Part shown: one piece after another, positions 25,657 through 35,104 of the stretch | Layout of the letters: each line of letters starts with the position of its first letter | How positions within the stretch are numbered: the stretch's first letter is position 1 | Assembly (NCBI GenBank): GCA_947446575.1 | Contig: CANFHC010000001.1 | Coordinates: 124,001-188,000, forward strand | Source: Bacteriovoracaceae bacterium | Lineage (GTDB): Bacteria > Bdellovibrionota > Bacteriovoracia > Bacteriovoracales > Bacteriovoracaceae | DNA: 64,000 nt | Reading direction: 5' to 3' | Made by a program: the position numbers and the translations under genes | The notes under the pieces: model-generated | What the model saw: the letters and a program-made list of their open reading frames with translations, nothing else | What the model was told of the DNA's origin: nothing | Database searches by the model: none

Positions 25657-27840
25657 CTATTTAGCACTTTTAAATAATCTTGGATAACCAGATTTTTGGT
25701 AGCGATTAGAAATAAGCTCAAAGATACTTGATTGCTTATCTTGAGTGATGTCATTTTTTAAATCGTACTCATCGATTGAGGCTGAAGCTCCCGCATTTAG
25801 TGCATTGGCTGCAGCTAAGTCTTCTGCTTCTTTTTTCTCTTTTAATAAAGCTTCTTCATCGCTAGTTACTTTGGGAAGCGAGACTGCTCCTGCACCAAGA
25901 GATACTGTTCCCCCTCCACCGGCTGCTTTTTTTGCGCTTATAGCATTTTGATTAGCGTCAGGGGTTGCCTTTGTTTCATTAGATAATCCAATGGTAGAAT
26001 TTTTACCGAAAATCGCGAACATTTGACCAGCTGTCATTTTATTCTTATTTAGTTCTTTTTGAATAACTGCTCTCATGTTTGCAGAGAGCTTAGCAGAATC
26101 CTTCGCAAGATCAGTTGAGCTACCATTTGCTTTTAAAATTGCTTGAACTTGTTTTTGTCTATTAGCTAATTCTGCACGAATAGCATTGGCTTGATTTGCA
26201 ACTGTTTGAGCTTGAGAAAGTGTAGAAGCTGATAATTGACTTGTTCCATTAATTCCATCTGCCATTTTGGCAATATTTCCAATTTGCTGTTGAGCTACCT
26301 CTGGCATATTTTTTAAATCAGCTTGGGCATTTAATTTATCACTAAAAGAAGGACATTTTGAAGGATCATCTCCAGTTATACAGGGTAGGGCCTCGCCACC
26401 TTTAGCTTTTAAATCAATATCCGATCCGTTTTTTGAATTTAAACTAAGTTGAGGATTTTTTGCAATATTCTTATCAATTTTTTGATTACTTCCAGCAATA
26501 ACGTTTGCAGTGGTGACACCATTTTGAAGTGGATAAAGTTTGTTTAAAATTGCATCTATTTTATCAATGTTCGATTGAATTTTCCCAATTTCTCCATCCG
26601 TCGAGGAAGAAGCGGCATACGTTAAAGCGGCCAGTATTCCCCAAGCAATCGCTCGTCTTTTTGGAATCAGTAAGTTTAGATCTAAAGTAGTCGCCAATGA
26701 AACATTGGCAGCTAATATAAATTTAATCGCTAGTCCTGAAGCTATTCCCATTGGACTGAATAAATCTGCACGAACTTCTGGAATAAAAAAGTTAAGAGTT
26801 TTTTCCATGAAGGATTTATTTTCCTTTGCTTCAGCATAAATCTTGCGTTCTAATTTTGGGAAAAGTATTTTTTGAATATTTGGGTATTGGTTGAATTGAG
26901 CATATAAAGTAGCAGATGTTCCAAATGAAGAATCTAAAACATCGTTAACTGCTTTTAATGGACATGTACCACCATTTTCTGCTGCTAATTGTCCTGATCC
27001 ATAGGGCGTACACGGACCAGCGCTGGCCGGAAAAGAGGATTCAATTGTTGATGCTAGTGATGATGTTGTTGAAAAACCAGCTGCAGATGGAGATGGCGCT
27101 TCACGAGCAGAAATATAACTAGTCATTGTAGACATATCTGCTGCGATTTTTGCTTTACACGCATTTGCTCCAGCATTACAAAGTTGTAATTGAGCATTAC
27201 ATGCATTTAGACAAGCAGCTGCATGAGGTCCAGTACAGGCCGGAGTACACATTCCAAACGCAGCTGTACATTTCCCCATATCAGCCGAGTAACCAGCAGA
27301 AGACGCTGTTTGTAATCCCAGTAAGCATTGAGCTTGCTGAGTTTCTTCGGTTGCTGTCATTATGTAAGCTGAAATACCTGCAGCAGCAAATGCAGCGGCA
27401 GCTGCCATCTGAAGCATCTTTTTTGTATTGGCCGTCTCCATTGCAGCTTCATATGATTTTTTTAACTTTTCTAAAGTTTCAATTTGCTTTTGATCAATAT
27501 TTCCTTTTTCATCTCGAGTGATTTGGGTTTCTAAATCTTTCATCACTTCTTTGTTTTTAAAGACAGCTAAAATATCGCCTACAATATAAGCGGCTCCCCC
27601 GGCAGCGGCCAACATTATATCTGTGGTCATTTTATATCTATAAAGTCTCGAAGCGAGTAAGCCGACAGCAGTCATCGTCAAAGTCGCCATCATGTTGTTG
27701 CCACCAACTCCCTCTGTTGTGAGTGTTTCAGCTCGCGCTGAATTAAACTGAACGATTGCTCCTTTATAGCTGAAATCCAGCAAAAGCAATGAGCCTGAAA
27801 GTAGTGACACCACAAGTGTCTTATAAAGTAATTTCAACAT
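25657..27840 (-). CDS. Tandem paralogue A: large Ala/Ser-rich exported membrane protein, unknown
   Basis: 727 residues from ATG 27840 (AGAGG 5 nt upstream). Layout: hydrophobic N-terminus LLYKTLVVSLLSGSL, hydrophobic spans about 50-70 and 78-98, a charged helix (about 100-140), another span (about 145-165), then a Cys-rich loop (about nine Cys between 170 and 235). Further hydrophobic segments lie near 365-420, then a long coiled, Gln/Asn/Ala-rich region, a charged tail and the C-terminal block SIFELISNRYQKSGYPRLF. It is paralogous to the next gene upstream over its N-terminus, middle and C-terminus. No known domain. Confidence 0.8.
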   Translation of the reverse strand: MLKLLYKTLVVSLLSGSLLLLDFSYKGAIVQFNSARAETLTTEGVGGNNMMATLTMTAVGLLASRLYRYKMTTDIMLAAAGGAAYIVGDILAVFKNKEVMKDLETQITRDEKGNIDQKQIETLEKLKKSYEAAMETANTKKMLQMAAAAAFAAAGISAYIMTATEETQQAQCLLGLQTASSAGYSADMGKCTAAFGMCTPACTGPHAAACLNACNAQLQLCNAGANACKAKIAADMSTMTSYISAREAPSPSAAGFSTTSSLASTIESSFPASAGPCTPYGSGQLAAENGGTCPLKAVNDVLDSSFGTSATLYAQFNQYPNIQKILFPKLERKIYAEAKENKSFMEKTLNFFIPEVRADLFSPMGIASGLAIKFILAANVSLATTLDLNLLIPKRRAIAWGILAALTYAASSSTDGEIGKIQSNIDKIDAILNKLYPLQNGVTTANVIAGSNQKIDKNIAKNPQLSLNSKNGSDIDLKAKGGEALPCITGDDPSKCPSFSDKLNAQADLKNMPEVAQQQIGNIAKMADGINGTSQLSASTLSQAQTVANQANAIRAELANRQKQVQAILKANGSSTDLAKDSAKLSANMRAVIQKELNKNKMTAGQMFAIFGKNSTIGLSNETKATPDANQNAISAKKAAGGGGTVSLGAGAVSLPKVTSDEEALLKEKKEAEDLAAANALNAGASASIDEYDLKNDITQDKQSSIFELISNRYQKSGYPRLFKSAK

Positions 27841-27865
27841 ACGTGCCTCTTTGTTCACCAAAAAA

Positions 27866-29989
27866 CTATTTCTTAACTGGCAATGGAATTTCTTCTAATA
27901 ATCTAGGATAGCCCGATTTAATATAACGATTCGAGATAACCTGAAAAATCGAATCACCACTATTAGTATTAATATCGTTTTCACCGATATCATATTTTAA
28001 GTCTTTCTCTTTAGCGGCAGCAGCTGCTGCACCAGCTTCACCACGCGCAGCACCTTCAGCTTGAGTTTCCTTGAAATTAAAATCTAAATCTTTTTCTTTT
28101 TTTGCTTCAGCAGCTTTGGGAACATCTCCACCAAGATTAACGGATTTTTTTCCACTAGGAATTTTAGCGATCGCAACTTTAGCGTTATCAATTGCGCTCA
28201 CTCCTGTGCTCGCAAGAAATGATCCTGCTGACATTCCACTTCCAGATAATGCTTTTGCCGTTTGTATTTTCATTTGACCTAATAATTTACTTTCTTCTTT
28301 ATCATAATCAATTTTAGGACTTCCATTTTTAGCTAACATATCATTAAGTTTTGATTTCACACTGGCAGCTAATCGCCCAATGGAATTTTTGTTATTCGCT
28401 AACGCTCCGGCTGCAGTTAATGCAGAACCTGATAGAGAGTTTGTTCCACTTAATCCATCACCTAAACTAGCCGCTTGAGTAGCAACTGTTTTGAACGAGT
28501 CTGGAAGATCCGCAAATCCTGGCATTGCTTTCATTTGGCTAGCAAGCGGAGTGCAATTGTTTGATCCACTACTTGTTAAACAATCTGTTTTAACTGCTGC
28601 ATTTGAATTAAGCTTTAGGGCCGCTTGTTGATTAGCTTGAAGAGCAGCAAGTTTAATTTGTTGTTCATTTACGTTGTTTGATTTTATTCCTTTTTGAAGA
28701 TTGTTTAAATCTTTGAGAATTTTGTCTATGTCGGCGATGTGTTTATCGACATCTTCGATTGCAGATTGCGAAGCTTGTGCTCCTAAAAAAGCAGCTCCGG
28801 CCATAATTCCCCAAGCAATAATTCTTCCGCCGGGAGTAAACATATAAGAGTCGACTATTTGATCGATTTTTAATTGAACTGCAAAAAAAGCTGTCGCTGC
28901 TCCTGCGCCTAAACCTAACATTGCTAACATTCCAGCCTCAGCTCTTGGAAGAATTGTGTCGAGCATTTTCTGCAATAAACTTCGTTGTGAATAATTTGAA
29001 GCAACACTCATCTTTTCTTCTATATGTGTTGATATTTTTGCCATAAACATTTTTTCTAATCCAGGAATTACAAATTTCTCATTTGCACTAACAAATGATT
29101 TTCCAAATGCTCCATTTATTTGTTTCTTTACTAAATAAGTTGAACAAGAAGTTTTGACCATTGAATCTTTAATTGCTTCAGCAGTAGGACCTGCACATGG
29201 AGTCGCTACTTGGGCTGCATTGGCTTTATCAACAGGCTCAGACCCGGTTGCTTTTGCTAGTGAAGGTCCAGGTATTTCACTATTAGCTTTTGCAGTTGTT
29301 AATGAAGTTGCTAAGTGGGCTAGCGAAGCTTGGCAAGCCGAGCACAATGGTCCATCAGTAGGTGATGCCGCACAGGTTGAAAGAGATGCAGTGGCATTTG
29401 TAATACCAGCCTGGCAACTTGCCAATTGCCCATCTTCATCTAACCTAGCATAAGCCGCCATTCCCGCAGCGCCAGTAAAAATAACGGCCGCTGCAATTTG
29501 AAGCGTTTTTCTCGTTTTTAATGATTCCTTAACTTTCTCATATGATTCTTTCAATTTTTGAAGAGTATCAATTTGAGCTTGATCAATTTGACCATTACTC
29601 TTTTTTGTCACTTGAACATTCATGTCTTCAATTTGATTTTTTAAATTCATAACGTTGACGATTTCAGCAGCAATATAAGCCGCACTACCTGCTGCTGCAA
29701 TCGACATATCTGTAGTCCACTTTTTGTACATCAATAAGCGTGTACCGATAAAGCCAACTGCCAACATTGTTATCGTATGAAGAGCATTATCCTCCCCCGC
29801 TTTAGTTCCTTGAAAATTATGATTCTCAGTCTTTGAGAACACGCCATTTGAATCTCGCGTATAACCTGTTGCTGACGCTTGAGTCGTTGCAGTTGATGCT
29901 GTATCTTGAGCAAAGGCCAGCATATTCATAATTGATAACGAGCCTGAAATGACTGATATCAAAAGTGTCTTGTATAATAATTGAAACAT
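27866..29989 (-). CDS. Tandem paralogue B: large exported membrane protein, unknown
   Basis: 707 residues; ATG 29989 preferred since GGTGGG precedes it. Same architecture as paralogue A: FQLLYKTLLISVISGSLS N-terminus, hydrophobic spans (about 60-80, 85-105, 150-170), Cys-rich loop (about 178-225), more hydrophobic segments near 355-420, a Gln/Asn/Ala-rich helical region, and the end SIFQVISNRYIKSGYPRLL. Shared middle stretch: IDQ-x-QI-x-TL-x-KLK-x-SYE. Stop-to-start distance to paralogue A is about 25 nt, so they are one operon and probably partners. Function unknown. Confidence 0.8.
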   Translation of the reverse strand: MFQLLYKTLLISVISGSLSIMNMLAFAQDTASTATTQASATGYTRDSNGVFSKTENHNFQGTKAGEDNALHTITMLAVGFIGTRLLMYKKWTTDMSIAAAGSAAYIAAEIVNVMNLKNQIEDMNVQVTKKSNGQIDQAQIDTLQKLKESYEKVKESLKTRKTLQIAAAVIFTGAAGMAAYARLDEDGQLASCQAGITNATASLSTCAASPTDGPLCSACQASLAHLATSLTTAKANSEIPGPSLAKATGSEPVDKANAAQVATPCAGPTAEAIKDSMVKTSCSTYLVKKQINGAFGKSFVSANEKFVIPGLEKMFMAKISTHIEEKMSVASNYSQRSLLQKMLDTILPRAEAGMLAMLGLGAGAATAFFAVQLKIDQIVDSYMFTPGGRIIAWGIMAGAAFLGAQASQSAIEDVDKHIADIDKILKDLNNLQKGIKSNNVNEQQIKLAALQANQQAALKLNSNAAVKTDCLTSSGSNNCTPLASQMKAMPGFADLPDSFKTVATQAASLGDGLSGTNSLSGSALTAAGALANNKNSIGRLAASVKSKLNDMLAKNGSPKIDYDKEESKLLGQMKIQTAKALSGSGMSAGSFLASTGVSAIDNAKVAIAKIPSGKKSVNLGGDVPKAAEAKKEKDLDFNFKETQAEGAARGEAGAAAAAAKEKDLKYDIGENDINTNSGDSIFQVISNRYIKSGYPRLLEEIPLPVKK

Positions 29990-30140
29990 AGAACTACCCA
30001 CCATAATGTTTAAATCTATTTTACATTATAATTGGTTAAGCTCTTAAAAGATGGAAGGAAAGAATGACCGTTCTGAAGAGTTTCCGTCGGATATCTTAAT
30101 AAGGACCAAGTAAAAGAGTGCCAATAAAACTGGTCGAAAC

Positions 30141-30917
30141 CTAGCCTTTAAATACAATTCGATTGGTGCCCCATTTTTTAGACTTTGCCCGATCAGATTT
30201 CTTAGTATAGCCATCTTTGCTTTTTCGGTAAGAAGGCAAAGTTGTATCGAGTGCGCATTTAATCTGAAAGTCGACCATCGCTTTAAATACCTCAAGCATA
30301 TTGTCTTGTTGGTTTCCTAAATTTTCGATTCCTCGTCTATCACATTCGCTTAAGAAAAACTGGATCGATTCAATTGTCGAAAGGCAATATTTGGCAGGTT
30401 GCTCTTTTATGACAAAAACAGATTCGTGAGAGGCCGTGAAAGAAACGCGATCTAGAGTATGCAAGTTTTTTGAAAGCCGCATCATCTTCTTAGCGCAAGG
30501 CCATGTCCCATCGATTAAAAAAATAACAAGTCGTTTTCCACCCAGGTTTTTCATCGGAGTTATATCATCACTAGAAATATTAAGTGAGCGCTCCCCTGGA
30601 TATAAAATCATACAATAATTTTTTGGATCATTAATTAGATTATTAACAGCAACATCTTCGGTGAAATCAATTCCAATAATTAATTCTGAATTTTTTAAGC
30701 AGGCTAGACTTATTCGTCCCGTTCCTGTTTTTTCTTTTTTGGCTTCCATTGGATGCATTAGCAAAACAAAATGAGCTTTGGATTCAAAAGGTTTAATCAT
30801 ATGACAAAGGCAATTGTTTTGCACTCGTGCACACTGAAAACACATGGCTTCACGCTTATATTTAACAGCACTCTCAATTTGTTCCTGCTTTTTTAAAAGA
30901 TAGGTTGCTTTATCCAT
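30141..30917 (-). CDS. DTW-domain protein, tRNA acp3U-type aminocarboxypropyltransferase homologue
   Basis: 258 residues. N-terminal Cys cluster C26-x-x-C29 ... C36-x-C38, then the DTW domain with MHPMEAKKEKTGTGR, a hydrophobic core and the name-giving motif D-G-T-W-P-C-A-K-K-M (about 145). The C-terminal STIES-like segment is also present. Known bacterial DTW proteins (TapT/YfiP) transfer the 3-amino-3-carboxypropyl group of S-adenosylmethionine to tRNA uridine. The start lies 2 nt after the ArsC-like stop, so they are co-transcribed. Confidence 0.85.
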   Translation of the reverse strand: MDKATYLLKKQEQIESAVKYKREAMCFQCARVQNNCLCHMIKPFESKAHFVLLMHPMEAKKEKTGTGRISLACLKNSELIIGIDFTEDVAVNNLINDPKNYCMILYPGERSLNISSDDITPMKNLGGKRLVIFLIDGTWPCAKKMMRLSKNLHTLDRVSFTASHESVFVIKEQPAKYCLSTIESIQFFLSECDRRGIENLGNQQDNMLEVFKAMVDFQIKCALDTTLPSYRKSKDGYTKKSDRAKSKKWGTNRIVFKG

Positions 30918-30919
30918 TC

Positions 30920-31261
30920 TTAAAACTTTAATCCTTTATATGTTTCTTCATCAAAGCCTATAGCTATTGTTTTTTCATTTTTCTCCAAGACAGGTCGCTT
31001 TATCATGGAAGTATTTGTGCATAGAAATTTAATTTTAGCGGCTTCTGTTAATCCTTCATATTCGTCTTTTAATTTTTTATAGGTCGTCCCTTTTTTATTG
31101 ACTGGCAATTCGCCAAAAAAATCAGCCCAACGTTTAATTTGCTCTGATATTGGGGGAAGCTTTTTAAAATCAACAAATGTGTATTCCACTTGTTTCTTAT
31201 CAAGAAACAAACGAGCTTTTTTTACAGTGTCACAATTAGCAATAGCGTACATCGTAATCAT
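30920..31261 (-). CDS. ArsC/Spx-family thioredoxin-fold protein (YffB-like)
   Basis: 113 residues. Thioredoxin fold with single Cys10 in A-N-C-D-T-V-K-K-A (ArsC family CxxxxKxR-like site) and the conserved S-M-I-K-R-P-V-L near residue 85. YffB-type members are probable glutathione-dependent thiol reductases; the sequence cannot prove arsenate reduction. Start overlaps the methyltransferase stop region (TAAAATG). Confidence 0.88.
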   Translation of the reverse strand: MITMYAIANCDTVKKARLFLDKKQVEYTFVDFKKLPPISEQIKRWADFFGELPVNKKGTTYKKLKDEYEGLTEAAKIKFLCTNTSMIKRPVLEKNEKTIAIGFDEETYKGLKF

Positions 31262-31262
31262 T

Positions 31263-31883
31263 TTATTTTTTCCTGAAAATTAGTACTGATTTAGAATCGT
31301 TGAAAAGAATTTCCAAATTAAATTTTTCTGCTAAAAAGTTAAATGTCTTTTGATTGTAAAAAACAATGTGAGTCATATCGTTTTTGTACCACCATGACTT
31401 ATAATCCACATCTTCATTTAAAAAGAGTGTCATGATTGCCAATAGAGCATTTGGTTTAACTAAATTAATTAACTCTTCCCAACTTTCGGCAGGATTTTTA
31501 AAATGCTCAACCACTTCAGTTGAAGTAACTACATCATATTTTACGTTTAATAATTCTTTATCCGGATGAAAAAGTGGATCGAAATTATGAACTTTTCCAC
31601 CAAGCTTCTCCATTAAAATGGACAATGTGGGACCAGGTCCGCAGCCATAATCTAACAAAGAAAAAGAGGGTGCGAGAAATTGAGTCAACGGATTAATAAG
31701 TTGTTTTAAAAAATTAATATAACCTAAATCTTCACTATTGTTTTGATGAGTTAAATAACGTGCTAATTCTTTTTCTGTTGTAGCAAATACATTGGGATTT
31801 TTAAATACCAATCCACAATGCGAGCACTTAAAAGCATCACAAAATAGATCTGTGTCGGGAGTATGGCAAAGTAGGCAATTCAT
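31263..31883 (-). CDS. Class I SAM-dependent methyltransferase with N-terminal zinc finger
   Basis: 206 residues. N-terminal C-x-x-C...C-x-x-C (C3/C6 and C20/C23) zinc-finger-like pair, then motif I L-L-D-Y-G-C-G-P-G (about 75-83), an acidic motif II (NFDPLF), and STEVVEHFKNP (motif IV region) typical of the Methyltransf_23/11 group. Such zinc-finger-linked methyltransferases often act on sugars or small molecules. Substrate unknown. Confidence 0.85.
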   Translation of the reverse strand: MNCLLCHTPDTDLFCDAFKCSHCGLVFKNPNVFATTEKELARYLTHQNNSEDLGYINFLKQLINPLTQFLAPSFSLLDYGCGPGPTLSILMEKLGGKVHNFDPLFHPDKELLNVKYDVVTSTEVVEHFKNPAESWEELINLVKPNALLAIMTLFLNEDVDYKSWWYKNDMTHIVFYNQKTFNFLAEKFNLEILFNDSKSVLIFRKK

Positions 31884-31895
31884 TAAGAGTTGATA

Positions 31896-32573
31896 CTATA
31901 ATTCAAAGTCATTGGAAATGGATTTTTTCTTTTGGAAAATCTCTTTTTTAACACTAGATTTCAGCAATATTTTGCCCAACATAAGGGCAAGAGTTCCACT
32001 GTTATTAGAGACTTGAAATGAACCAATTATGGCCATATCTGATTGAGAGGTTTTCACTAAACGTAAAGTCTTTTTTTCATCATAACCATTTTCTGTTGAA
32101 CACTGACTTGAGTCTCCTAGTACTGCATTTGTTCTGCATACCGATGGGCGGTCTTCATATACAAGGCATAGATTATTAGATCCCAGAAAAACACATTTTC
32201 TTGATTCATATGATAGCTTATAAAAATCCTCTGATTTGTTACCGGCATTCATTTGCTTTTGCAATTGAGCTCGGTCTATCTTTAAGCCATCATTGACAAT
32301 TCTGGCGAGTAGTTCAGCTTCATCTTCCGTGATACTAACTTGGGTGTGACAACAACCTGTACATCCGGCCTTGCAGCCAGAGAGTTCTTTGACTAATGGA
32401 TGAGCAAATACTTCGCGATTAAATTCATCGACCACGTTATGGACAAATTTTGCTCGCTCGGTTGGGGATGAAATTTTTTTTAAATGCAGGATAATGAAGG
32501 CGCTAATATTCGAAAAGGCTTGTTGCCCTTTTAATAAATCGTAGGTTTGTTTAGCGATCGCGGGAAAATTCAT
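31896..32573 (-). CDS. YkgJ-family cysteine cluster protein
   Basis: 225 residues. Cys cluster C-x3-C-x2-C-C-H (CKAGCTGCCH, about 69-78), later C-V-F-L near 125 and C-L-V-Y-E-D-R-P-S-V-C-R near 135-146, the layout of YkgJ/Fe-S-cluster or zinc proteins. Biochemical role unknown. First gene of a minus-strand run with the methyltransferase, ArsC-like and DTW genes, divergent from uup. Confidence 0.85.
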   Translation of the reverse strand: MNFPAIAKQTYDLLKGQQAFSNISAFIILHLKKISSPTERAKFVHNVVDEFNREVFAHPLVKELSGCKAGCTGCCHTQVSITEDEAELLARIVNDGLKIDRAQLQKQMNAGNKSEDFYKLSYESRKCVFLGSNNLCLVYEDRPSVCRTNAVLGDSSQCSTENGYDEKKTLRLVKTSQSDMAIIGSFQVSNNSGTLALMLGKILLKSSVKKEIFQKKKSISNDFEL

Positions 32574-32682
32574 TTTAGACCTCTGCAGGGCCTTATAAAT
32601 TAAATTTTAGCACGCTATTAAGCACTAGATAGATAGAGGGAATAATTTGCCGAATGCCCTAATAATCTCTATAATTAGGCTC

Positions 32683-34581
32683 ATGAGTTTGCTTTGCACA
32701 TTAAAAAATATTCGCCTTAGTTTTGGTCCAAAAATAATTTTTGACAATGCTCACCTTGCTGTTTCTACTTCTGATCGAATTGGTCTTTTGGGATTAAACG
32801 GAAAAGGAAAATCGACTCTCTTTAAAATTCTAACCGGTGATATAGTTCCAGATCACGCAACTCCCCCATTTGAATTTAACAAAGCCCGCGGAGATGGAGA
32901 TGAAAGTAAGCGCTTCTCCCTTTTTTATGTCCCCCAAGAATTACCACTTGAAAACTTGGCTGATATTTCTATTAAAGATTATTTTTTTGTTTTTTATCCT
33001 GAATTAAAATCCATTTATGAAACCAATTTGCATCGTTTTGAAGAAATGCATGGATGGGAAATGGTTCAAAACTATGAGTCCTACCTGAAAACTTTTGGCC
33101 ACGAAGATCTTAATAAAAAAGTAAGTGAACTTAGTGGTGGTGAGCAAAAAAAAATCCTCCTAAGTCTGGGACTCTCTAGTACGGCTAATTTAGTTTTATG
33201 GGATGAACCTACCAATCATTTAGATATTGAAACTATCAAAATTTTTGAAGATGAGCTCAACTCAACAACTAGAGCATTCATGCTGATTACCCACGATCGT
33301 TTTCTACTTTCCAAATTAACTCGCAGAATTCTTCATATCCAGCACGGCCGAATTGAAAACTTTAACGGCTCATACACTGATTATTTATCATTCTTAGAAA
33401 GAGAAGAGTCATCTAAATTGCGCTTATTAGACAAGCTTAAAAACAATTTAGAGCGCGAACAAGCTTGGATGAGACAAGGGATCAAAGCACGTGGGACTCG
33501 CAGTAAAAAACGAGTGGAAAATTTTCTTGATTTAAAAAGCCGAGTTTCCACAATTAAAAGTGAAGCTAAGAAAAACCTAGATCTCACTTTGCAGAAATCA
33601 GGCAGACAAACAAAGGTTCTCGTCTCATTTAGTGATCTTTCTTTCCAATACCCGGATCAAGCCCCTTTGTTTGAAAATATTTCTGGTGAAATTCATAAAG
33701 GGAATAAGATTGGTTTACTAGGTAAAAATGGAGTTGGCAAAACGACTCTTCTAAAATTGATAAAATCAGATATTTTTCCAGTTTCTGGAGTTATGAAAAC
33801 AGCTGATAATTTACAGATCCAATATTTTTCTCAAAAAAGAGATGAATTAGAAATAGACATGACACCTCATCAACTCTTGGGTGATGGATCAGATTTTGTG
33901 AATCTTCCCGACGGATCAAAAAAACATGTCTCTTCCTATTTTGAAAGTTTTCTTTTTCATCGCGATGATATTCACCGCCCATTAAAAACATTTTCTGGCG
34001 GTGAAAAAAGCCGATTGCAACTAGCTCTAAATCTTACCAAGTCTGGTGACATTCTTATTTTCGATGAACCTACCAATGATCTCGACTTAGAAACAATTGG
34101 AATTCTAGAAGAGAAGTTATCTGAATTTCAAGGCGCTGTAATTTTGATTAGTCACGATCGTGCTTTTTTAAGTACTGTAACCAACAAAGTTTGGTTGATT
34201 GAAAATAAAAAATTGCAAAACTTTGAAGGTGGATACGAACAAGTTGCTCCTTATCTTGAGGCGCTAGATCTTGAAAGAGAAATGGCAGAAGATAACATTG
34301 AATCACAAAATGGAACAAATGCTCCTCTTTCTCCTGTTAAAGAAGTCATCAAACTAAACAATAAAGAAAAAAAGCGCCTAGAAACTATTTATGACGATAT
34401 TGAATCTACTGAAGGAAAATTAAAAATAATTGAAGAAAAAATTGCGAATTTAGACTTTAGCAAGCTCGCCGATCCTAAAAATCAGGAGTTGAAAATACTA
34501 ACTGATGCTCAAACCGTTCTAGAAGAACGACTTCTTGCTCTCTATGAAGAACTCGAAGATCTCGAATCCCGCAATACTTGA
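32683..34581 (+). CDS. uup: ABC-F ATPase, Uup-type
   Basis: 632 residues from ATG 32683 (AGG upstream; the frame is open earlier). Two ABC domains: Walker A G-L-N-G-K-G-K-S-T and G-K-N-G-V-G-K-T-T; signature LSGGEQ and FSGGEK; Walker B LVLWDEPTNHLD and ILIFDEPTNDLD. They are separated by the ABC-F linker with Arg/Lys-rich helices (about 240-310). There is no membrane domain. The C-terminal coiled coil (about 560-630) fits Uup, which associates with ribosomes and affects ribosome assembly and transposon excision in E. coli. Confidence 0.93.
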   Translation: MSLLCTLKNIRLSFGPKIIFDNAHLAVSTSDRIGLLGLNGKGKSTLFKILTGDIVPDHATPPFEFNKARGDGDESKRFSLFYVPQELPLENLADISIKDYFFVFYPELKSIYETNLHRFEEMHGWEMVQNYESYLKTFGHEDLNKKVSELSGGEQKKILLSLGLSSTANLVLWDEPTNHLDIETIKIFEDELNSTTRAFMLITHDRFLLSKLTRRILHIQHGRIENFNGSYTDYLSFLEREESSKLRLLDKLKNNLEREQAWMRQGIKARGTRSKKRVENFLDLKSRVSTIKSEAKKNLDLTLQKSGRQTKVLVSFSDLSFQYPDQAPLFENISGEIHKGNKIGLLGKNGVGKTTLLKLIKSDIFPVSGVMKTADNLQIQYFSQKRDELEIDMTPHQLLGDGSDFVNLPDGSKKHVSSYFESFLFHRDDIHRPLKTFSGGEKSRLQLALNLTKSGDILIFDEPTNDLDLETIGILEEKLSEFQGAVILISHDRAFLSTVTNKVWLIENKKLQNFEGGYEQVAPYLEALDLEREMAEDNIESQNGTNAPLSPVKEVIKLNNKEKKRLETIYDDIESTEGKLKIIEEKIANLDFSKLADPKNQELKILTDAQTVLEERLLALYEELEDLESRNT

Positions 34582-34655
34582 TCAAAGCATAAGGGAATAA
34601 TTTACTCCTTAATTAATCTGAAAAAATTACGATAAGATTGCACTAGGAGTTGGCA

Positions 34656-35096
34656 ATGAAGAAACCACTTTTTTCTACAATCTACATTTTTACACTTATG
34701 GCTGCGGGCCTTACAATTCATCAAGCTTTCGCAGAAAGAAGTCCTTCGGTTGAACCGATGACAGAAATTTCGATTGAAGAAAACAGACCTAAAAGCATTC
34801 AAAATGGTTTTGATTTTGCCGACGCAACTCATAGAGCAAGTCCTGCTCCAGCCGCAACAAGAGTACCTGCCAATATTACTACTAAAGCTGCTCACCCTAG
34901 TTCACCTTATTCATATATTGGGCCAATGATTTTTCTTTTCGCTCTACCGATTGCACTTTGGATTGTCGTAGCAAAGAAAATGAAAGTTACCGATTCACCA
35001 GAAAAAGTGGATTATTACCCAAAAACTTTTCAATTCAAACCTTACCAAAAGCATGACCTTGACGAAGAAGATCAGGATTATCCAAAAGCTTCTTAA
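34656..35096 (+). CDS. Single-pass membrane protein, unknown
   Basis: 146 residues from ATG 34656 with AGGAG 7 nt upstream. N-terminal signal-like segment (to about residue 25, A-F-A), a 60-residue Pro/Ala/Thr/Ser-rich linker, then one strong transmembrane span (PMIFLFALPIALWIVVAK, about 90-107) and a charged, acidic C-terminus. Looks like an anchored periplasmic linker protein. No known domain. Confidence 0.7.
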   Translation: MKKPLFSTIYIFTLMAAGLTIHQAFAERSPSVEPMTEISIEENRPKSIQNGFDFADATHRASPAPAATRVPANITTKAAHPSSPYSYIGPMIFLFALPIALWIVVAKKMKVTDSPEKVDYYPKTFQFKPYQKHDLDEEDQDYPKAS

Positions 35097-35104
35097 TTTT
35101 TATT

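Noticed and set aside
27150-27521. 123-codon plus-strand open frame
   Set aside because: Antisense to paralogue A; its His/Gln/Leu-rich composition mirrors the Ala/Cys-rich codons on the other strand.
29154-29453. 99-codon plus-strand open frame in paralogue B
   Set aside because: Antisense shadow of Ala/Thr/Ser-rich coding; no ribosome-binding site.
30005-30140. Small ORF starting with MEGKN in the gap before the paralogue pair
   Set aside because: 20 codons, no ribosome-binding site.
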